The position numbers and the translations under genes were made by a program. Below are positions 15,681 to 25,247 of a stretch of 64,000 bases of DNA, in pieces. The DNA comes from Butyrivibrio sp. (lineage in GTDB: Bacteria; Bacillota; Clostridia; Lachnospirales; Lachnospiraceae): the NCBI GenBank assembly GCA_015056575.1, contig SVGA01000017.1, forward strand, positions 1 through 64,000, given 5' to 3'. The notes below the pieces were generated by a model. That model had not been told where the DNA came from. It saw only the letters and a program-made list of their open reading frames with translations, and ran no database searches. Numbering within the stretch: the stretch's first letter is position 1; the number at the start of each line of letters is the position of its first letter.

Positions 15681-16988
15681 TCACAGTATTGTAACTTTGT
15701 TCTTGCCGGCTTCCTTGGAGTAGTACATGGCTTTGTCGATACGGTCAAAAGCATCTTCGAAATTGTCCTTCTCGGTAAGTCTGCTGATGCCGATGGATCC
15801 GGTAATGTGCCCGGCTTCGCCAAAATCAGCCTCTGCAATGGTTTTTCTTAAGCCTTCCGCAAAGACGAATGCCTCATCATCAGCCATTCCCTTTAAAATG
15901 AGCACGAACTCCTCGCCGCCCCAGCGTCCCAGAGAGACCCGTCTGCCGGCCACATACTGCTTAAGCACCTCAGCCAGAGTCTTCAGGGTGGCATCTCCGA
16001 CGGAGTGTCCGTGGGTATCATTGACGCTCTTGAAATCGTCAAGATCTATCATCATCAGTGAAACAGGCTCCTTGGTGTGCTTAAAAGCATCAATGGCCTT
16101 TTGGGCCTCGCGCTTTATTCCGCCGTGGTTCAAAAGACCCGTAAGAGGATCGGTCAACACCAGTCCTTCGTATTTCTTTAGGGTAGCCATACGCTCTTTT
16201 ACATCGTCATTGATGTCCTGCACCATAAAGACAAACTTAAAGTCTTCGTCGCTTACGGTCTGGGATCTTGTGAACAGCAGTTTAACCCAGATAAATGTGC
16301 CCTCCAGGTTCTTCATCATGCAGTCAAAAGAGATAGTGCCTCCGGGAGCAAGGTTCTCCTTAAGATATTCAGGATCAGTGAAAGTCCTGAACTGTTCCTG
16401 GCTGTCGGGCCAGATCATGTTCACGGTAACCTGTCTCCACTGGGAGTAGCTGATGGTAGATTTCACGGTATCATCCGAAATCTCCGTCACGCTTATGCTA
16501 CTGGTGGTGTCGTTTATAAGATCCACAAACATAGAGAACAGATAGGTGTTCTGAATGGCCTTTACCTTTCTGGTGGTCATGAAGTCCTCATAAGACTCCT
16601 CATCATCCAGTGCATCCATGGCAAACACGTACTTATTGGCCTCTTTGATGGGATAAACCGTCATCTGTACAACCCTGGGCGTACCTTCTTTCCCGGCAAA
16701 GACTTTGATCCTTCTGCTGTACTTGCCGTTAAAATGTCCGTAGTACTTGATAAATGCCTTATAGTCATCGGTTATGGCTTCCGGAGAATCGCTCATATGA
16801 AACCACAGCTTCTCAATAAGGTCCTTGTAATCACCGGTCTCGTCCAAAAGATCCACAAACAGCCCTCTTCTGGCGATGGAACGATACTTATTTGTGACAG
16901 TGTCCACCATGACAATGGCGTCCACAGTCACCTTAAAAAGGTTTAATAGGTCCTCTTCCGTATACTCTTCAAGTGGTTGATCTTTCAT
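15681..16988 (-). CDS. Soluble GGDEF diguanylate cyclase with N-terminal sensory region
   Basis: A 435-residue protein without membrane segments. Residues about 1-130 and 140-265 look like two PAS-type modules (the second ends with FKFVFMVQDINDDVKER, typical of a PAS to coiled-coil junction). Residues about 270-435 are the GGDEF domain, with DPLTGLLNHGG, MIDLDDFKSVND and active-site RWGGEEF. The RxxD inhibitory site is missing. It probably makes cyclic di-GMP in response to a cytosolic signal. AGAGG lies about 11 nt upstream of the ATG. Confidence 0.87.
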   Translation of the reverse strand: MKDQPLEEYTEEDLLNLFKVTVDAIVMVDTVTNKYRSIARRGLFVDLLDETGDYKDLIEKLWFHMSDSPEAITDDYKAFIKYYGHFNGKYSRRIKVFAGKEGTPRVVQMTVYPIKEANKYVFAMDALDDEESYEDFMTTRKVKAIQNTYLFSMFVDLINDTTSSISVTEISDDTVKSTISYSQWRQVTVNMIWPDSQEQFRTFTDPEYLKENLAPGGTISFDCMMKNLEGTFIWVKLLFTRSQTVSDEDFKFVFMVQDINDDVKERMATLKKYEGLVLTDPLTGLLNHGGIKREAQKAIDAFKHTKEPVSLMMIDLDDFKSVNDTHGHSVGDATLKTLAEVLKQYVAGRRVSLGRWGGEEFVLILKGMADDEAFVFAEGLRKTIAEADFGEAGHITGSIGISRLTEKDNFEDAFDRIDKAMYYSKEAGKNKVTIL

Positions 16989-17106
16989 TACAACATGTCC
17001 TCTTTTCCTTAGCTAAAAGGCAGCTAAGCGCTATAAACTATATTATTCCTCTTTTTTTTAATTAGAAATATCAGTTTTTAACAAAATAACGCATTTGTCT
17101 TTTTAC

Positions 17107-17135
17107 TTGCAAAAGGCAGCATTTTCACATATAAT
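17107..17135 (+). promoter_or_regulatory. Promoter of tRNA-Pro
   Basis: TTGCAA (17,107-17,112), 17-bp spacer, perfect TATAAT (17,130-17,135); the tRNA begins 30 nt later. Confidence 0.82.
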
Positions 17136-17164
17136 AGCTTGGTCGGTATGTCGCTTACAAGCAT

Positions 17165-17238
17165 CGAGGCGTGGCTCAGTTTGGTAGAGCGCTGCGTTCG
17201 GGACGCAGAGGTCGCAGGTTCGAATCCTGTCGCCTCGA
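17165..17238 (+). tRNA. tRNA-Pro (anticodon CGG)
   Basis: A 74-nt cloverleaf with acceptor stem CGAGGCG/CGCCTCG, anticodon stem CTGCG/CGCAG around loop TTCGGGA, and T-loop TTCGAAT. CCA is not encoded. It has its own promoter and terminator. Confidence 0.96.
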
Positions 17239-17248
17239 CTCAGAAAGA

Positions 17249-17284
17249 AAGCGGGTTTGGGATTTTTCCCAGACCCGCTTTTTT
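17249..17284 (+). terminator. Terminator of tRNA-Pro
   Basis: A 14-bp stem (AAGCGGGTTTGGGA and its near-complement) with a TTTT loop, followed by TTTT. It starts 10 nt after the tRNA. Confidence 0.88.
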
Positions 17285-17313
17285 ATTCGCATTTTGCTGA
17301 TTTTCTGCATTAA

Positions 17314-17342
17314 AAGTCCCATGGCGCCGTCCCCGGGGACCA
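17314..17342. repeat. CCCCGGGGACC element, related copy 4
   Basis: GTCCC, GGCGCC and CCCCGGGGACC words directly against the stop codon (17,343) of the leftward discoidin-like gene. Related in composition and position to the copies at 124 and 2,812. Confidence 0.35.
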
Positions 17343-18134
17343 TTATTTGGCTTCGTTACCGTAGACCTCTATCTGCGTCAGTGCTGGGAAGGGGCTGGGG
17401 TCATCGGCCTTTATCAGCTCTCCCAGCTTAAGCCACTCTATCCCGCTCTTATTTATTTCGAATACATGAGGCTCCTGGACTCTTTTGTCCATTTCAAGCA
17501 CCTGGGTGCTTCCGTCGGAAAAAGAAATTGTTGCCTTAACCCACCAGTTATCGTGAGGGAAATCCGCTCTGGTATATAGGACCAATTTGTCCATGTCCAC
17601 ACGCCTTCCGAAATCCAGGGTGAACTCCGCATCGTCCTGACGGTTTATGCCCCATGACTCGTAGGGCCACTCTCCGTGGGAGAGAGTTGCCTTAACTCCG
17701 TCAATGGCATTGCGTGCGGCAAAAACCGCTTCCCCTCTGGTTTCTACATTGGCGCTGGCATGGGGATAAACTCCCGCATATTCGTGCTGGTCGAAGGGGT
17801 TAAGGGCAAGGTTTCTGTAGCTGCAAACCTCATAGTCCGCTGCCTTCCTTATAGTCACAATGTGCCGGTTTCCCACAAAGGAAAGCGGATTGTAGCTGGT
17901 TTTTTTCTCATAGAAGGGCACGGTGAAAAGAACTGTCTCCTCCTTTATCAGCACCAAAGCCGGATCGATGGTGGCATCCACCTTGACCACATAGAATTCT
18001 CCCGGTCTGATCCCGGAAAACTCAATGATATCGCCCTTTCTGTACTCTCCGTCCCAGGCAAGGATAACCTCATCCTCTCCTACAGCCTCCGCCTTGGGCA
18101 CATGGTCCCAATCGTTATATACACTGATTTTCAT
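17343..18134 (-). CDS. Discoidin-like carbohydrate-binding protein of the glycan locus
   Basis: A 263-residue protein with no signal peptide. The C-terminal half (about 125-263) has the look of an F5/8 type C (discoidin) jelly-roll: NAIDGVKAT, a WGINRQDDAEFTLDFG strand, and LVLYTRADFPHDNWW. The N-terminal 120 residues form another beta-rich module. The role is probably binding or processing of the imported glycan; no catalytic residues can be named. The start at 18,134 has AGAGGAAG upstream; the frame begins 30 nt earlier without a binding site. It is the last gene of the lyase-hydrolase operon. Confidence 0.6.
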   Translation of the reverse strand: MKISVYNDWDHVPKAEAVGEDEVILAWDGEYRKGDIIEFSGIRPGEFYVVKVDATIDPALVLIKEETVLFTVPFYEKKTSYNPLSFVGNRHIVTIRKAADYEVCSYRNLALNPFDQHEYAGVYPHASANVETRGEAVFAARNAIDGVKATLSHGEWPYESWGINRQDDAEFTLDFGRRVDMDKLVLYTRADFPHDNWWVKATISFSDGSTQVLEMDKRVQEPHVFEINKSGIEWLKLGELIKADDPSPFPALTQIEVYGNEAK

Positions 18135-18231
18135 AACTTTCTTCCTCTCTGCAAAAATCCGCACGCATCAAAGCCCCTTAAAAACCGCAGCTCCCCAAAA
18201 GCCGCTGCAACTCTCAAAGTTCTCAAATCTC

Positions 18232-20274
18232 TCACACCGAAAATCTCCCCTCAATTCCATAGAAATCCACGGTCCGCACTTCCCCGCTCTTTAGGAAGAT
18301 CTTCACAGGGCCGTAGCCACCGCATCCCTGAGGATCAGTATATTCTATCTTAGAAACAGGGAATATCTCATCCTCCGTGAAATCCTCCAAAGACTCCTTG
18401 GTAATGACCTGTGATATCAGGAAGTAAGGCTCGTACCCGTACTGCCTGGTCCGCTCTGTCTTTGCATATATCACCACCGACTTTTTACTGTCGGGATTTG
18501 TTCCCTCGGAATCTATCCGCTCCAGGCTGCTCCAGCCGTCGAATACGGTAAAGGCCATCTGCTTTTCTTTTCCCGTGTGGTCATGGCCCTTAAGCACCGC
18601 AGCCCTGTAGCCATCCTTCTCAAGGAAAGTTACCTCCGTTCCATTATCGGGAAAACCGAAGGCTCCCAGGGTGATCTCCAGCGGCCTCCTGTACATCCTT
18701 ATCTTGTCCGCTCTTAATATTCCATAGGGCACCGCAAGATCAGCCAGGTCCATGGCTGTCTTCCAGTGGCACTCGCTCTCCATTTCGTAGTCAAAGAACT
18801 GTCTCCTGTAGAGCACACTATCCTTCTGCCCTGCCCAGTAGGTGACATTTCCCCGAAGCACCACGTCCTCGTCGGTGTATCTTATTACATACTGCTGCGA
18901 CTCCACCTCCCGTGATACCGTGGCCTCCCAGGGGAATTTGGTATTGTAGACCAGCTTGGAATAATTGTTCATTCCATGAAGGTCGTTTGTATTCTTCACT
19001 ATCTTGCCTGTTCGAAGCTCCGTAATCCCATTGGCCTCGTGGTTGGCCATACAAAGTCCCGGCCCGTCAAGCACCCACTCCCTGGTCTCATTCTTCTTAA
19101 GCTCCTCCCACATCCCGCCGCTTTCTTTTGCGGTCCAGAAGGGATGATCCTTTGGAAGATGCAGGCACAAAAGAGCCTTCGCCAGCCAGAAAGGCGACTC
19201 GGCGCAGGAGTAGCTTTGAAGCTGCGGGGCGAAGGGCCCGTAAAAGCCAAGAGTCGGCACTCCCTCCCACAAAAAATCGTCTCTTGTAAAAAACTGTAAA
19301 AGCGAACCTGAGCAGATCCTTCTAGCCAACCCCGGATCCACAGAAGACTTATTCATCATCAGATTCCCGTCAAAGGCACTTGTGGCAGCGTTTCTGTATA
19401 TCCCGCTCCTGCCCCACATATTTGTAAACCCGTCCCTGTCAAAGAAATAGGGATAGGTCTTCATAAGCTCACCGGAGTTCTCCTCAAACCTTGCCGCAAT
19501 ATACGGCTCTTTTTTATAGCCATACCAGTTATTCCAGATACCGGTGTACATGTTGAAGGCCCAACAGGAGTAATAGTCAAAGGAGTGTCCGTCCCGGTAC
19601 CACCCGTCTCCCACGTAGTAATTCAGGATGACCTGTGCATGATCCCTCATGATATCCTCGTCAATCTCGTAGCCGTTCATGTGAAGGAAGGCCAGATCCA
19701 GCATGTTAAAAAGCCTCCAGTTCTGAGGCACTGTGTTGGCGTGGGCAAAGTCCGAAAGAAACGCAGCGATCCTGTCCTTTTCCTCTTTGCTGTATCTGTC
19801 CCAGATTTCTTCCTTTGAGAGCCACAGGCAGATTACAAGGGCTGCAGTTTCCACCGTCTGCTGATAGGCAGGGAAAAGATTTCCCGAAGTATCCGCCTTT
19901 TTCATATCCGTATAGTTAAGGACATAATTCGCCTCACCTGGGGTCACCGCACACAGGACCTGTTTGGCGTAGTAGTCCCTGACATTTATGCCGTTTAAGG
20001 TAAGCTCCGGCTCTATATGCAAAAGGGGCGCAGCGATAAAGAAAGACCTTGCCAGACCCTCGAAGATCTCCGCCTTAAACCGCCACATTGGGTGATCCGG
20101 CTGAGGATAGGTTATATCCTTCTCATATCTTGGCATCACCACCGGGGCTTCTATGGAACTCAGGTTATCAAATACTCCGGTCAAAAGATATTTCGCAGCT
20201 TCCACCCAGCTGTCGTAAGTAAGCCCCGTATAAGGGCTAAGTTCATAATCCGTGCTATTTGGTGTAAATACCAT
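18232..20274 (-). CDS. DUF2264 protein of the glycan locus
   Basis: A 680-residue protein matching the DUF2264 family (typical length about 600-680). Family hallmarks are the N-terminal PQPDHPMWRFKAEIFEGLARSF stretch and the central ENSGELMKTYPYFFDRDG and WGRSGIYRNAATSAF motifs. The N-terminal 400 residues are likely an alpha-alpha barrel and the C-terminal part beta-rich, a layout shared with several polysaccharide lyases and hydrolases. Its activity is unknown to me; position between a GH88 hydrolase and a discoidin-like protein points to uronic-acid glycan breakdown. No signal peptide. GGGAGAG lies 6 nt before the ATG. Confidence 0.85.
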   Translation of the reverse strand: MVFTPNSTDYELSPYTGLTYDSWVEAAKYLLTGVFDNLSSIEAPVVMPRYEKDITYPQPDHPMWRFKAEIFEGLARSFFIAAPLLHIEPELTLNGINVRDYYAKQVLCAVTPGEANYVLNYTDMKKADTSGNLFPAYQQTVETAALVICLWLSKEEIWDRYSKEEKDRIAAFLSDFAHANTVPQNWRLFNMLDLAFLHMNGYEIDEDIMRDHAQVILNYYVGDGWYRDGHSFDYYSCWAFNMYTGIWNNWYGYKKEPYIAARFEENSGELMKTYPYFFDRDGFTNMWGRSGIYRNAATSAFDGNLMMNKSSVDPGLARRICSGSLLQFFTRDDFLWEGVPTLGFYGPFAPQLQSYSCAESPFWLAKALLCLHLPKDHPFWTAKESGGMWEELKKNETREWVLDGPGLCMANHEANGITELRTGKIVKNTNDLHGMNNYSKLVYNTKFPWEATVSREVESQQYVIRYTDEDVVLRGNVTYWAGQKDSVLYRRQFFDYEMESECHWKTAMDLADLAVPYGILRADKIRMYRRPLEITLGAFGFPDNGTEVTFLEKDGYRAAVLKGHDHTGKEKQMAFTVFDGWSSLERIDSEGTNPDSKKSVVIYAKTERTRQYGYEPYFLISQVITKESLEDFTEDEIFPVSKIEYTDPQGCGGYGPVKIFLKSGEVRTVDFYGIEGRFSV

Positions 20275-20297
20275 TTTTCTCTCCCAATAATAGATGA

Positions 20298-21431
20298 TCA
20301 GAATATTCTAAGAGCCTTCCCCGCCAGGGACATAACGGCTTCTATGAAATAATAGTCTCCGTATATAATGGACATGTTGTGGCCATCGCCGTGATAATCC
20401 ACCGCACAATTGTTAAGGATGTTGTCGGTATCCATGCTCCAGCTGCAGCGCTTTTCATCCAGCGTCATAAGGAGCTTTAATGCCGCATCAAGATACTTGT
20501 CTGCATCGTCGGGAAGCTGGGTTGCCAGCTCAATAAGCCCCGAGGCCGTGATGGCTGCTGCCGTTGAATCTTCAAGGTCAACATCCTTTGGCTGCCTGTA
20601 GTCAATAGGGACAAGATAGTTTTCGGGGATTGCCGAAAGCACATAATCAGCGATCTTCTTTGATGTATCGAGAAATCTCTTTTCCCCGGTGTAATGGTAG
20701 GACAGCGCAAATCCGTAGATTCCCCAGCTCTGGCCTCTGGTCCAGGAAGATCCTTCGCCGTATCCCTGACCTCCCAGGCTTCCAAGCACATCTCCCGTAA
20801 AGGGATCAAATACCACGATGTGGTTGACAGAGCCGTCCTCTCTGACGAAGGTCTGCCTTGCAACGTCCGCATGAGCCATGGCGATAAGTCTGAATCTCGG
20901 GTCTGTGGTCTCCTCTGAAGCCCAGTACAAAAGAGGCAGGTTCATCATGCAGTCAATGATGGCAAAACCTCTTCTGTCCACGTCATCCCAGTTGTTCCAG
21001 GCTCGTATGAAGTTGCCGGCAATGTTGAACCTTCCGGCCATGTTGTTGGCCGCCAGCAGCGCCCGGTTCAAAGACTCCTTGTTTCTCTCCCTTTTGTATC
21101 TGACAACCGAAGTCGGTAGCCACTTAAATCCGTTGTCGTGATCAAGTCCCCGGCTATTCATAAGGTTGAAGTCAAGCTTCTCCTCCACTCCGATGGCTTC
21201 CTGACGGAACATCTCGCTGCCGGTAAGAACATAGAGCTGCCACATTATGCCGCCCCAAAAGCCGTTGGTCCACCAGCAGGGATCCTCCTTACTCTTGTCA
21301 TCAAAGTGCCCATCAACTGTGGTGTAGGGGATGATGCCCCTGTTCCTGTTCACAACGACAATCATTTTCTCTCTGATCTTTTTAAGGGTCTCCTCGACCC
21401 ATTTCTTCTCCTCTGCGCTTAGCTGTCTCAT
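20298..21431 (-). CDS. GH88 unsaturated glucuronyl hydrolase
   Basis: A 377-residue six-hairpin glycosidase. It releases delta-4,5-unsaturated uronic acid from the non-reducing end of oligosaccharides made by polysaccharide lyases, by hydration of the double bond. The family's two conserved Asp residues are probably those in LDHDNGFKW and NWDDVDRRGF; the loop GEGSSWTRGQSWGIYG is typical. No signal peptide, so it acts in the cytosol. The start at 21,431 follows GAGGGG; the frame extends 51 nt upstream without support. It lies directly after the lyase gene, its logical partner. Confidence 0.9.
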   Translation of the reverse strand: MRQLSAEEKKWVEETLKKIREKMIVVVNRNRGIIPYTTVDGHFDDKSKEDPCWWTNGFWGGIMWQLYVLTGSEMFRQEAIGVEEKLDFNLMNSRGLDHDNGFKWLPTSVVRYKRERNKESLNRALLAANNMAGRFNIAGNFIRAWNNWDDVDRRGFAIIDCMMNLPLLYWASEETTDPRFRLIAMAHADVARQTFVREDGSVNHIVVFDPFTGDVLGSLGGQGYGEGSSWTRGQSWGIYGFALSYHYTGEKRFLDTSKKIADYVLSAIPENYLVPIDYRQPKDVDLEDSTAAAITASGLIELATQLPDDADKYLDAALKLLMTLDEKRCSWSMDTDNILNNCAVDYHGDGHNMSIIYGDYYFIEAVMSLAGKALRIF

Positions 21432-21483
21432 TCTGTTTCCCCTCTCTTCCTTTTGCTCTTTCCAAATACCCGGCCCTTTCACC

Positions 21484-23367
21484 TTAGCTTATCCTGATGC
21501 TTACCTCTTTTGAATCCCCCATATACACACGGATCCTGTAAACCTCGTGCTTCCAGGAGATACAAAGTCTTACGTCTTCAATTGGGCAGGGCTCGATCTC
21601 CACCTTATATATTCCTGTCAGGTCGATCTTCGAAAGCTCACCGATCTTCACACGGCAAGAGCCGCCCAAGGGCTCCTCGCAAATTTCCGGTTTCTCATAG
21701 GTCATCAGCGTAAGTTTGCACTCCGCATCGCCTTTATACCGGTCCCTCACCCATATCTCTTTTCCCTTGATAAGAGAAACTTCTCTGGTGTAGCTTTCTA
21801 TCCTCTCATCATTATAGGCACCGGCTATATCCATTTGTAGTGAACTTATTTCATTTCCGTCCTCTTTTTTACCAAGAAAACATCTGACCCCGGACGCACC
21901 AAACTCCTTCCCGGGCTTTTGGAGAATGGGCTCCTCTTTTCCGAAGGTCGGAACATTGTGATAGTCGGATCTCATGGTCCATATCTCATATCTTCTCTCG
22001 CTGAAAGTCTCCCTGGTGTAGGTCCCAACCCCCAGGTCTATTATCAGAGGCTTTCCGTTTTTATACAGGGTAAAAGAGCCAACGTCATTGTGGTTGTGAC
22101 TGTCTCCGTTATTTCCGGCTTTTGCGGCAAGAACAAAGCTTTCATCCCTTGCCACCATAAGTCCCGTGCTCTCAAAAAACACATCGGGACACAGGACATC
22201 GCTCTTAGGAAACTCCTTCATTTCCTTATAATTCAAGGCTTGAAGGATATGGTAAAAGAGATTTATCTCCCCGGTGATCAGCCTGTCATCCTCCTCACCC
22301 CTTCGAAAGTCCTCCGCGGCAAAAGATGCAAGGATCTCATCCCCGCACAGCATGCCAAACAGAAACTCCCTTGCGCTCCTCCTTGGACACAAGGCGGCGC
22401 AATCAGCGAAGTTGATGTAGATGTTATCCGAAACATTCATCTTCACTATGTAGTTCGCAATATTCCTTATAAGCGGCTCCTTAAATATCTCTTCAAACCC
22501 TCCGCCTTCAAGGACATCATTCATGATATAGAGCGCCCCAAAAAGACACAGTCCCGCATGGGAATAGTACTGAGCCCCCTCGTTGCAGGCCCCGTCATCT
22601 CCGTATTCATCCAGGAAAAAATCCAGTGAAAGCGCTGCACATTTCAGATACTCCTTCAGGGTCTCCCCGTCCATATAAAGCTCCGGCCTTGTAAATGCAC
22701 ATAGAAGAATATTCTGGGTGCACCAGGGTGTCCAGTTGCACATGGGCTGAAGGCCGTCTCCCATCCACCAGAAGTGCTCGGTGGTATAGGGGGTAAAAAT
22801 CCTCTCCTTGAGCTCTGTGTTAATCATCCTGCTTATTGCGGGATCTCTTTTATCAAAGAGAGGACGAAGCACATATTCAGCCACCGCAAGAAGGGCTCCG
22901 GTCTCTGCAGCAAAAAGGTCTATTATGGGATGCTCGGTGTCCGGAAACTCCTGCTGCTTTGAATTCCTCACATGGGTGTTATGGGCAGGAAGACACCAGG
23001 AAAACTCCTGAAGGATAAGATATATTCCGTCAAGGATATCCTCAAGAAACCTGTCTCCCCCCTCGGCAAGCTGGGCCATGATAAGGGCATTCAGCTTCCT
23101 TCTTCTTGAGAAATACAGTTCCTCAAACCGGGAGCGGTTTCCGTTTTTTGAGAATTCAAGGTAATCGGACAAAAGAATCTGTGACCATGGCTCATCCGCT
23201 GCGCCTTCTCCCCGTTTGATCAATTTTTGCCTTAGATCCTCCGGAAGATTCTCATAGGCCTTCCTGTCTTCTATATCGGGACACAAAGAAAACGCGCACA
23301 AGTAGCGCGTTTTCTGTAAGTATTCCGTAACCGTATGTCTGTGTGATATTTCTTTTCCCATTGTCAT
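21484..23367 (-). CDS. Heparinase II/III-type polysaccharide lyase, cytosolic
   Basis: A 627-residue protein: an N-terminal alpha-alpha toroid (about 1-370) and a C-terminal beta-sandwich with the hallmark GDSHNHNDVGSFTLY near residue 420 of heparinase II/III domains. It should cleave uronic-acid polysaccharide by beta-elimination, giving the unsaturated ends removed by the neighbouring GH88 enzyme. There is no signal peptide or membrane segment, unusual for a polymer-degrading lyase and consistent with action on imported oligosaccharides. The gene overlaps the upstream permease by 4 nt; the in-frame ATG at 23,361 has AAAGGG at better spacing and may be the true start. The exact glycan cannot be told. 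Confidence 0.85.
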   Translation of the reverse strand: MTMGKEISHRHTVTEYLQKTRYLCAFSLCPDIEDRKAYENLPEDLRQKLIKRGEGAADEPWSQILLSDYLEFSKNGNRSRFEELYFSRRRKLNALIMAQLAEGGDRFLEDILDGIYLILQEFSWCLPAHNTHVRNSKQQEFPDTEHPIIDLFAAETGALLAVAEYVLRPLFDKRDPAISRMINTELKERIFTPYTTEHFWWMGDGLQPMCNWTPWCTQNILLCAFTRPELYMDGETLKEYLKCAALSLDFFLDEYGDDGACNEGAQYYSHAGLCLFGALYIMNDVLEGGGFEEIFKEPLIRNIANYIVKMNVSDNIYINFADCAALCPRRSAREFLFGMLCGDEILASFAAEDFRRGEEDDRLITGEINLFYHILQALNYKEMKEFPKSDVLCPDVFFESTGLMVARDESFVLAAKAGNNGDSHNHNDVGSFTLYKNGKPLIIDLGVGTYTRETFSERRYEIWTMRSDYHNVPTFGKEEPILQKPGKEFGASGVRCFLGKKEDGNEISSLQMDIAGAYNDERIESYTREVSLIKGKEIWVRDRYKGDAECKLTLMTYEKPEICEEPLGGSCRVKIGELSKIDLTGIYKVEIEPCPIEDVRLCISWKHEVYRIRVYMGDSKEVSIRIS

Positions 23368-24218
23368 CCCTTTACCGAACCGGCAGTGATACCTGCAACA
23401 AAGTACTTCTGAAGTGAAATGAACACAATAAATACCGGTATTAATGATAGCACAGATGCTGCCATGATAAGTCCGTATTCAGCAGAGTACTGTGAAATAA
23501 ACATCTTAAGCCCTATCTGCAGTGTCTTCTTGGACTCTGTTGTGAGGTAGATAAGGGGGCCCAAAAAGTCGTTCCAGGTATTAACGAAGGTGAAAATGAT
23601 CAGGGTGGAAAGGGCGGGCTTTGAAAGGGGAAGCATGATCTTGGCGTAGATCTCGTACTCGCTCATTCCGTCTATCCTGGCCGCCTCACACAGGGAATCC
23701 GGGATACCCTCGTAAAACTGCCTCATAAGGAACACTCCGAAGGCTGAAAAAGCCTGAAGGATGATGATGGCAAGGTGGGTGTCCGCAAGGTGAAGGCTCC
23801 TCATGAACATGAACTGTGGAACCATGTACACCTGCCAGGGAACCGCGATGGTTGCCACATACGCAAGAAACAAAAGGTTCCTTCCCTTAAACTCCAACTT
23901 GGCAAAGGCATAAGCCGCAAAGCTGGATGTCAGGAGCTGCAAAAGCGTTACTATTACAGTCAGCTTGGCAGTGTTAAGGGTAAATTTTGCAAGAGGTATC
24001 TTTGTCCATATGTCGATGTAGTTCTGCCATCTGGGGGCCTTGGGGATCCACTCGAAGGGGATCACGAATACATCTTTGTTGAATTTCAATGATGCCGATA
24101 TCATCCATACGAAGGGCACAAGCATTAAAAGTGCCAGGAGGATGAGCAGCACATAGACTATTGTCTGTCCTATGATTCTGTTGGTCTTTTTGCTCTTCAC
24201 TTTCTTAATCCTCCCCAT
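23364..24218 (-). CDS. Carbohydrate ABC transporter permease (MalG type)
   Basis: A 284-residue inner-membrane subunit with six predicted segments and the EAA loop EAARIDGMSEYEIYAKIMLPLSKPAL that docks the ATPase. It overlaps both its neighbours (1 nt with the other permease, 4 nt with the lyase). No ATPase gene lies here, so a shared MsmK-type ATPase elsewhere must energise the importer. Confidence 0.93.
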   Translation of the reverse strand: MGRIKKVKSKKTNRIIGQTIVYVLLILLALLMLVPFVWMISASLKFNKDVFVIPFEWIPKAPRWQNYIDIWTKIPLAKFTLNTAKLTVIVTLLQLLTSSFAAYAFAKLEFKGRNLLFLAYVATIAVPWQVYMVPQFMFMRSLHLADTHLAIIILQAFSAFGVFLMRQFYEGIPDSLCEAARIDGMSEYEIYAKIMLPLSKPALSTLIIFTFVNTWNDFLGPLIYLTTESKKTLQIGLKMFISQYSAEYGLIMAASVLSLIPVFIVFISLQKYFVAGITAGSVKG

Positions 24219-25141
24219 CAGTCGTTGGCATAATTTTTCTCACCCCTGAACTGGATGAGGGTAACAACAAGTACTATGGCGAAAAGAACCAGTGCCGATG
24301 CGGACGCTCTGCCCAGCTTCCAGTTTCTGAAGGCCTCTTCGTAGATATAATAAACCAGAACGATGGCGCTCTTGTTTACCACACCGTTGGAGCCGCCGGC
24401 CAGCATGTAAACTATGTCGTATACCTTGAAGCAGTTGATGGTAAGCATGATCGTTACAAAAAATGTGGTGGGCTTAAGCTGAGGAACGGTAATATGCCTG
24501 AACTTCTGCCAGGCATTGGCTCCGTCAAGAGACGCCGCCTCGTAGAGGTCTTCGCTTATTCCCTGAAGTCCCGCCAGATAAATAACCATATAGTAGCCCA
24601 TGTTCTTCCAGACAGAGAACATGATAATTGTCAACATTACGGTGCTTGATGAAGCTGCCCACTTAAGAGGAGCTACATGGAGCACATTCATAAGAAGCTG
24701 GTTCACGATACCGCCCTTGGCCGGTGTGAACAGCATGTTCCATACGGCGGCAACAGCCACCAGAGATGCAACGTAAGGAAAGAATGCAACTGTCCTGAAG
24801 AAGTTGGTTCCCCTTATCTTCTGATTCAGAAGGATTGCCAGTGCCAGAGCCATAACCAGAGTTATCGGCACCGTGAAGATACTGTAGATAATGGTGTTTT
24901 TCAGAGCAGAGGTGAATCTGTCATCTGAAAAGATCTGTGCGAAGTTGTTTAATCCCACAAACTTCATTGCGTTGCTTCCGTCCCACTCAGCGAAGGACAT
25001 GAGCAGGGCCAGAACAATGGGGCCCAGGGTAAAGATCGCAAATCCTATGAAGTTGGGAGCGATGAAGGAATATGCCACAAGGTTTCTCTTCCTCTGGCGC
25101 CTTCTCATATTTTTTTCCATAGCAGTCAGTTCTGCAGCCAT
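24218..25141 (-). CDS. Carbohydrate ABC transporter permease (MalF type)
   Basis: A 307-residue permease with six segments and EAA loop EAASLDGANAWQKFRHITVPQLKPT. The start at 25,141 is chosen because GAGG is 8 nt upstream. The longer frame to 25,198 would begin inside the stem-loop that follows the binding-protein gene. It forms a heterodimer with the MalG-type subunit downstream. Confidence 0.92.
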   Translation of the reverse strand: MAAELTAMEKNMRRRQRKRNLVAYSFIAPNFIGFAIFTLGPIVLALLMSFAEWDGSNAMKFVGLNNFAQIFSDDRFTSALKNTIIYSIFTVPITLVMALALAILLNQKIRGTNFFRTVAFFPYVASLVAVAAVWNMLFTPAKGGIVNQLLMNVLHVAPLKWAASSSTVMLTIIMFSVWKNMGYYMVIYLAGLQGISEDLYEAASLDGANAWQKFRHITVPQLKPTTFFVTIMLTINCFKVYDIVYMLAGGSNGVVNKSAIVLVYYIYEEAFRNWKLGRASASALVLFAIVLVVTLIQFRGEKNYAND

Positions 25142-25177
25142 GCGTATTTCCTCATTTTCTTCGATAGCTTTTTTCCC

Positions 25178-25221
25178 AAAAAGAGCACTTGAACTCAAGC
25201 GATCTTGATATTCAAGTGCTC
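25178..25221 (-). terminator. Stem-loop between binding protein and permease genes
   Basis: A perfect 11-bp stem GAGCACTTGAA/TTCAAGTGCTC with a 17-nt loop, followed on the minus strand by TTTTT. It lies 27 nt after the binding-protein stop codon. Partial termination or 3'-end protection here would make the binding protein more abundant than the permeases. Confidence 0.75.
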
Positions 25222-25247
25222 CGTTTGTTTCTTACTTAACCTGATTA

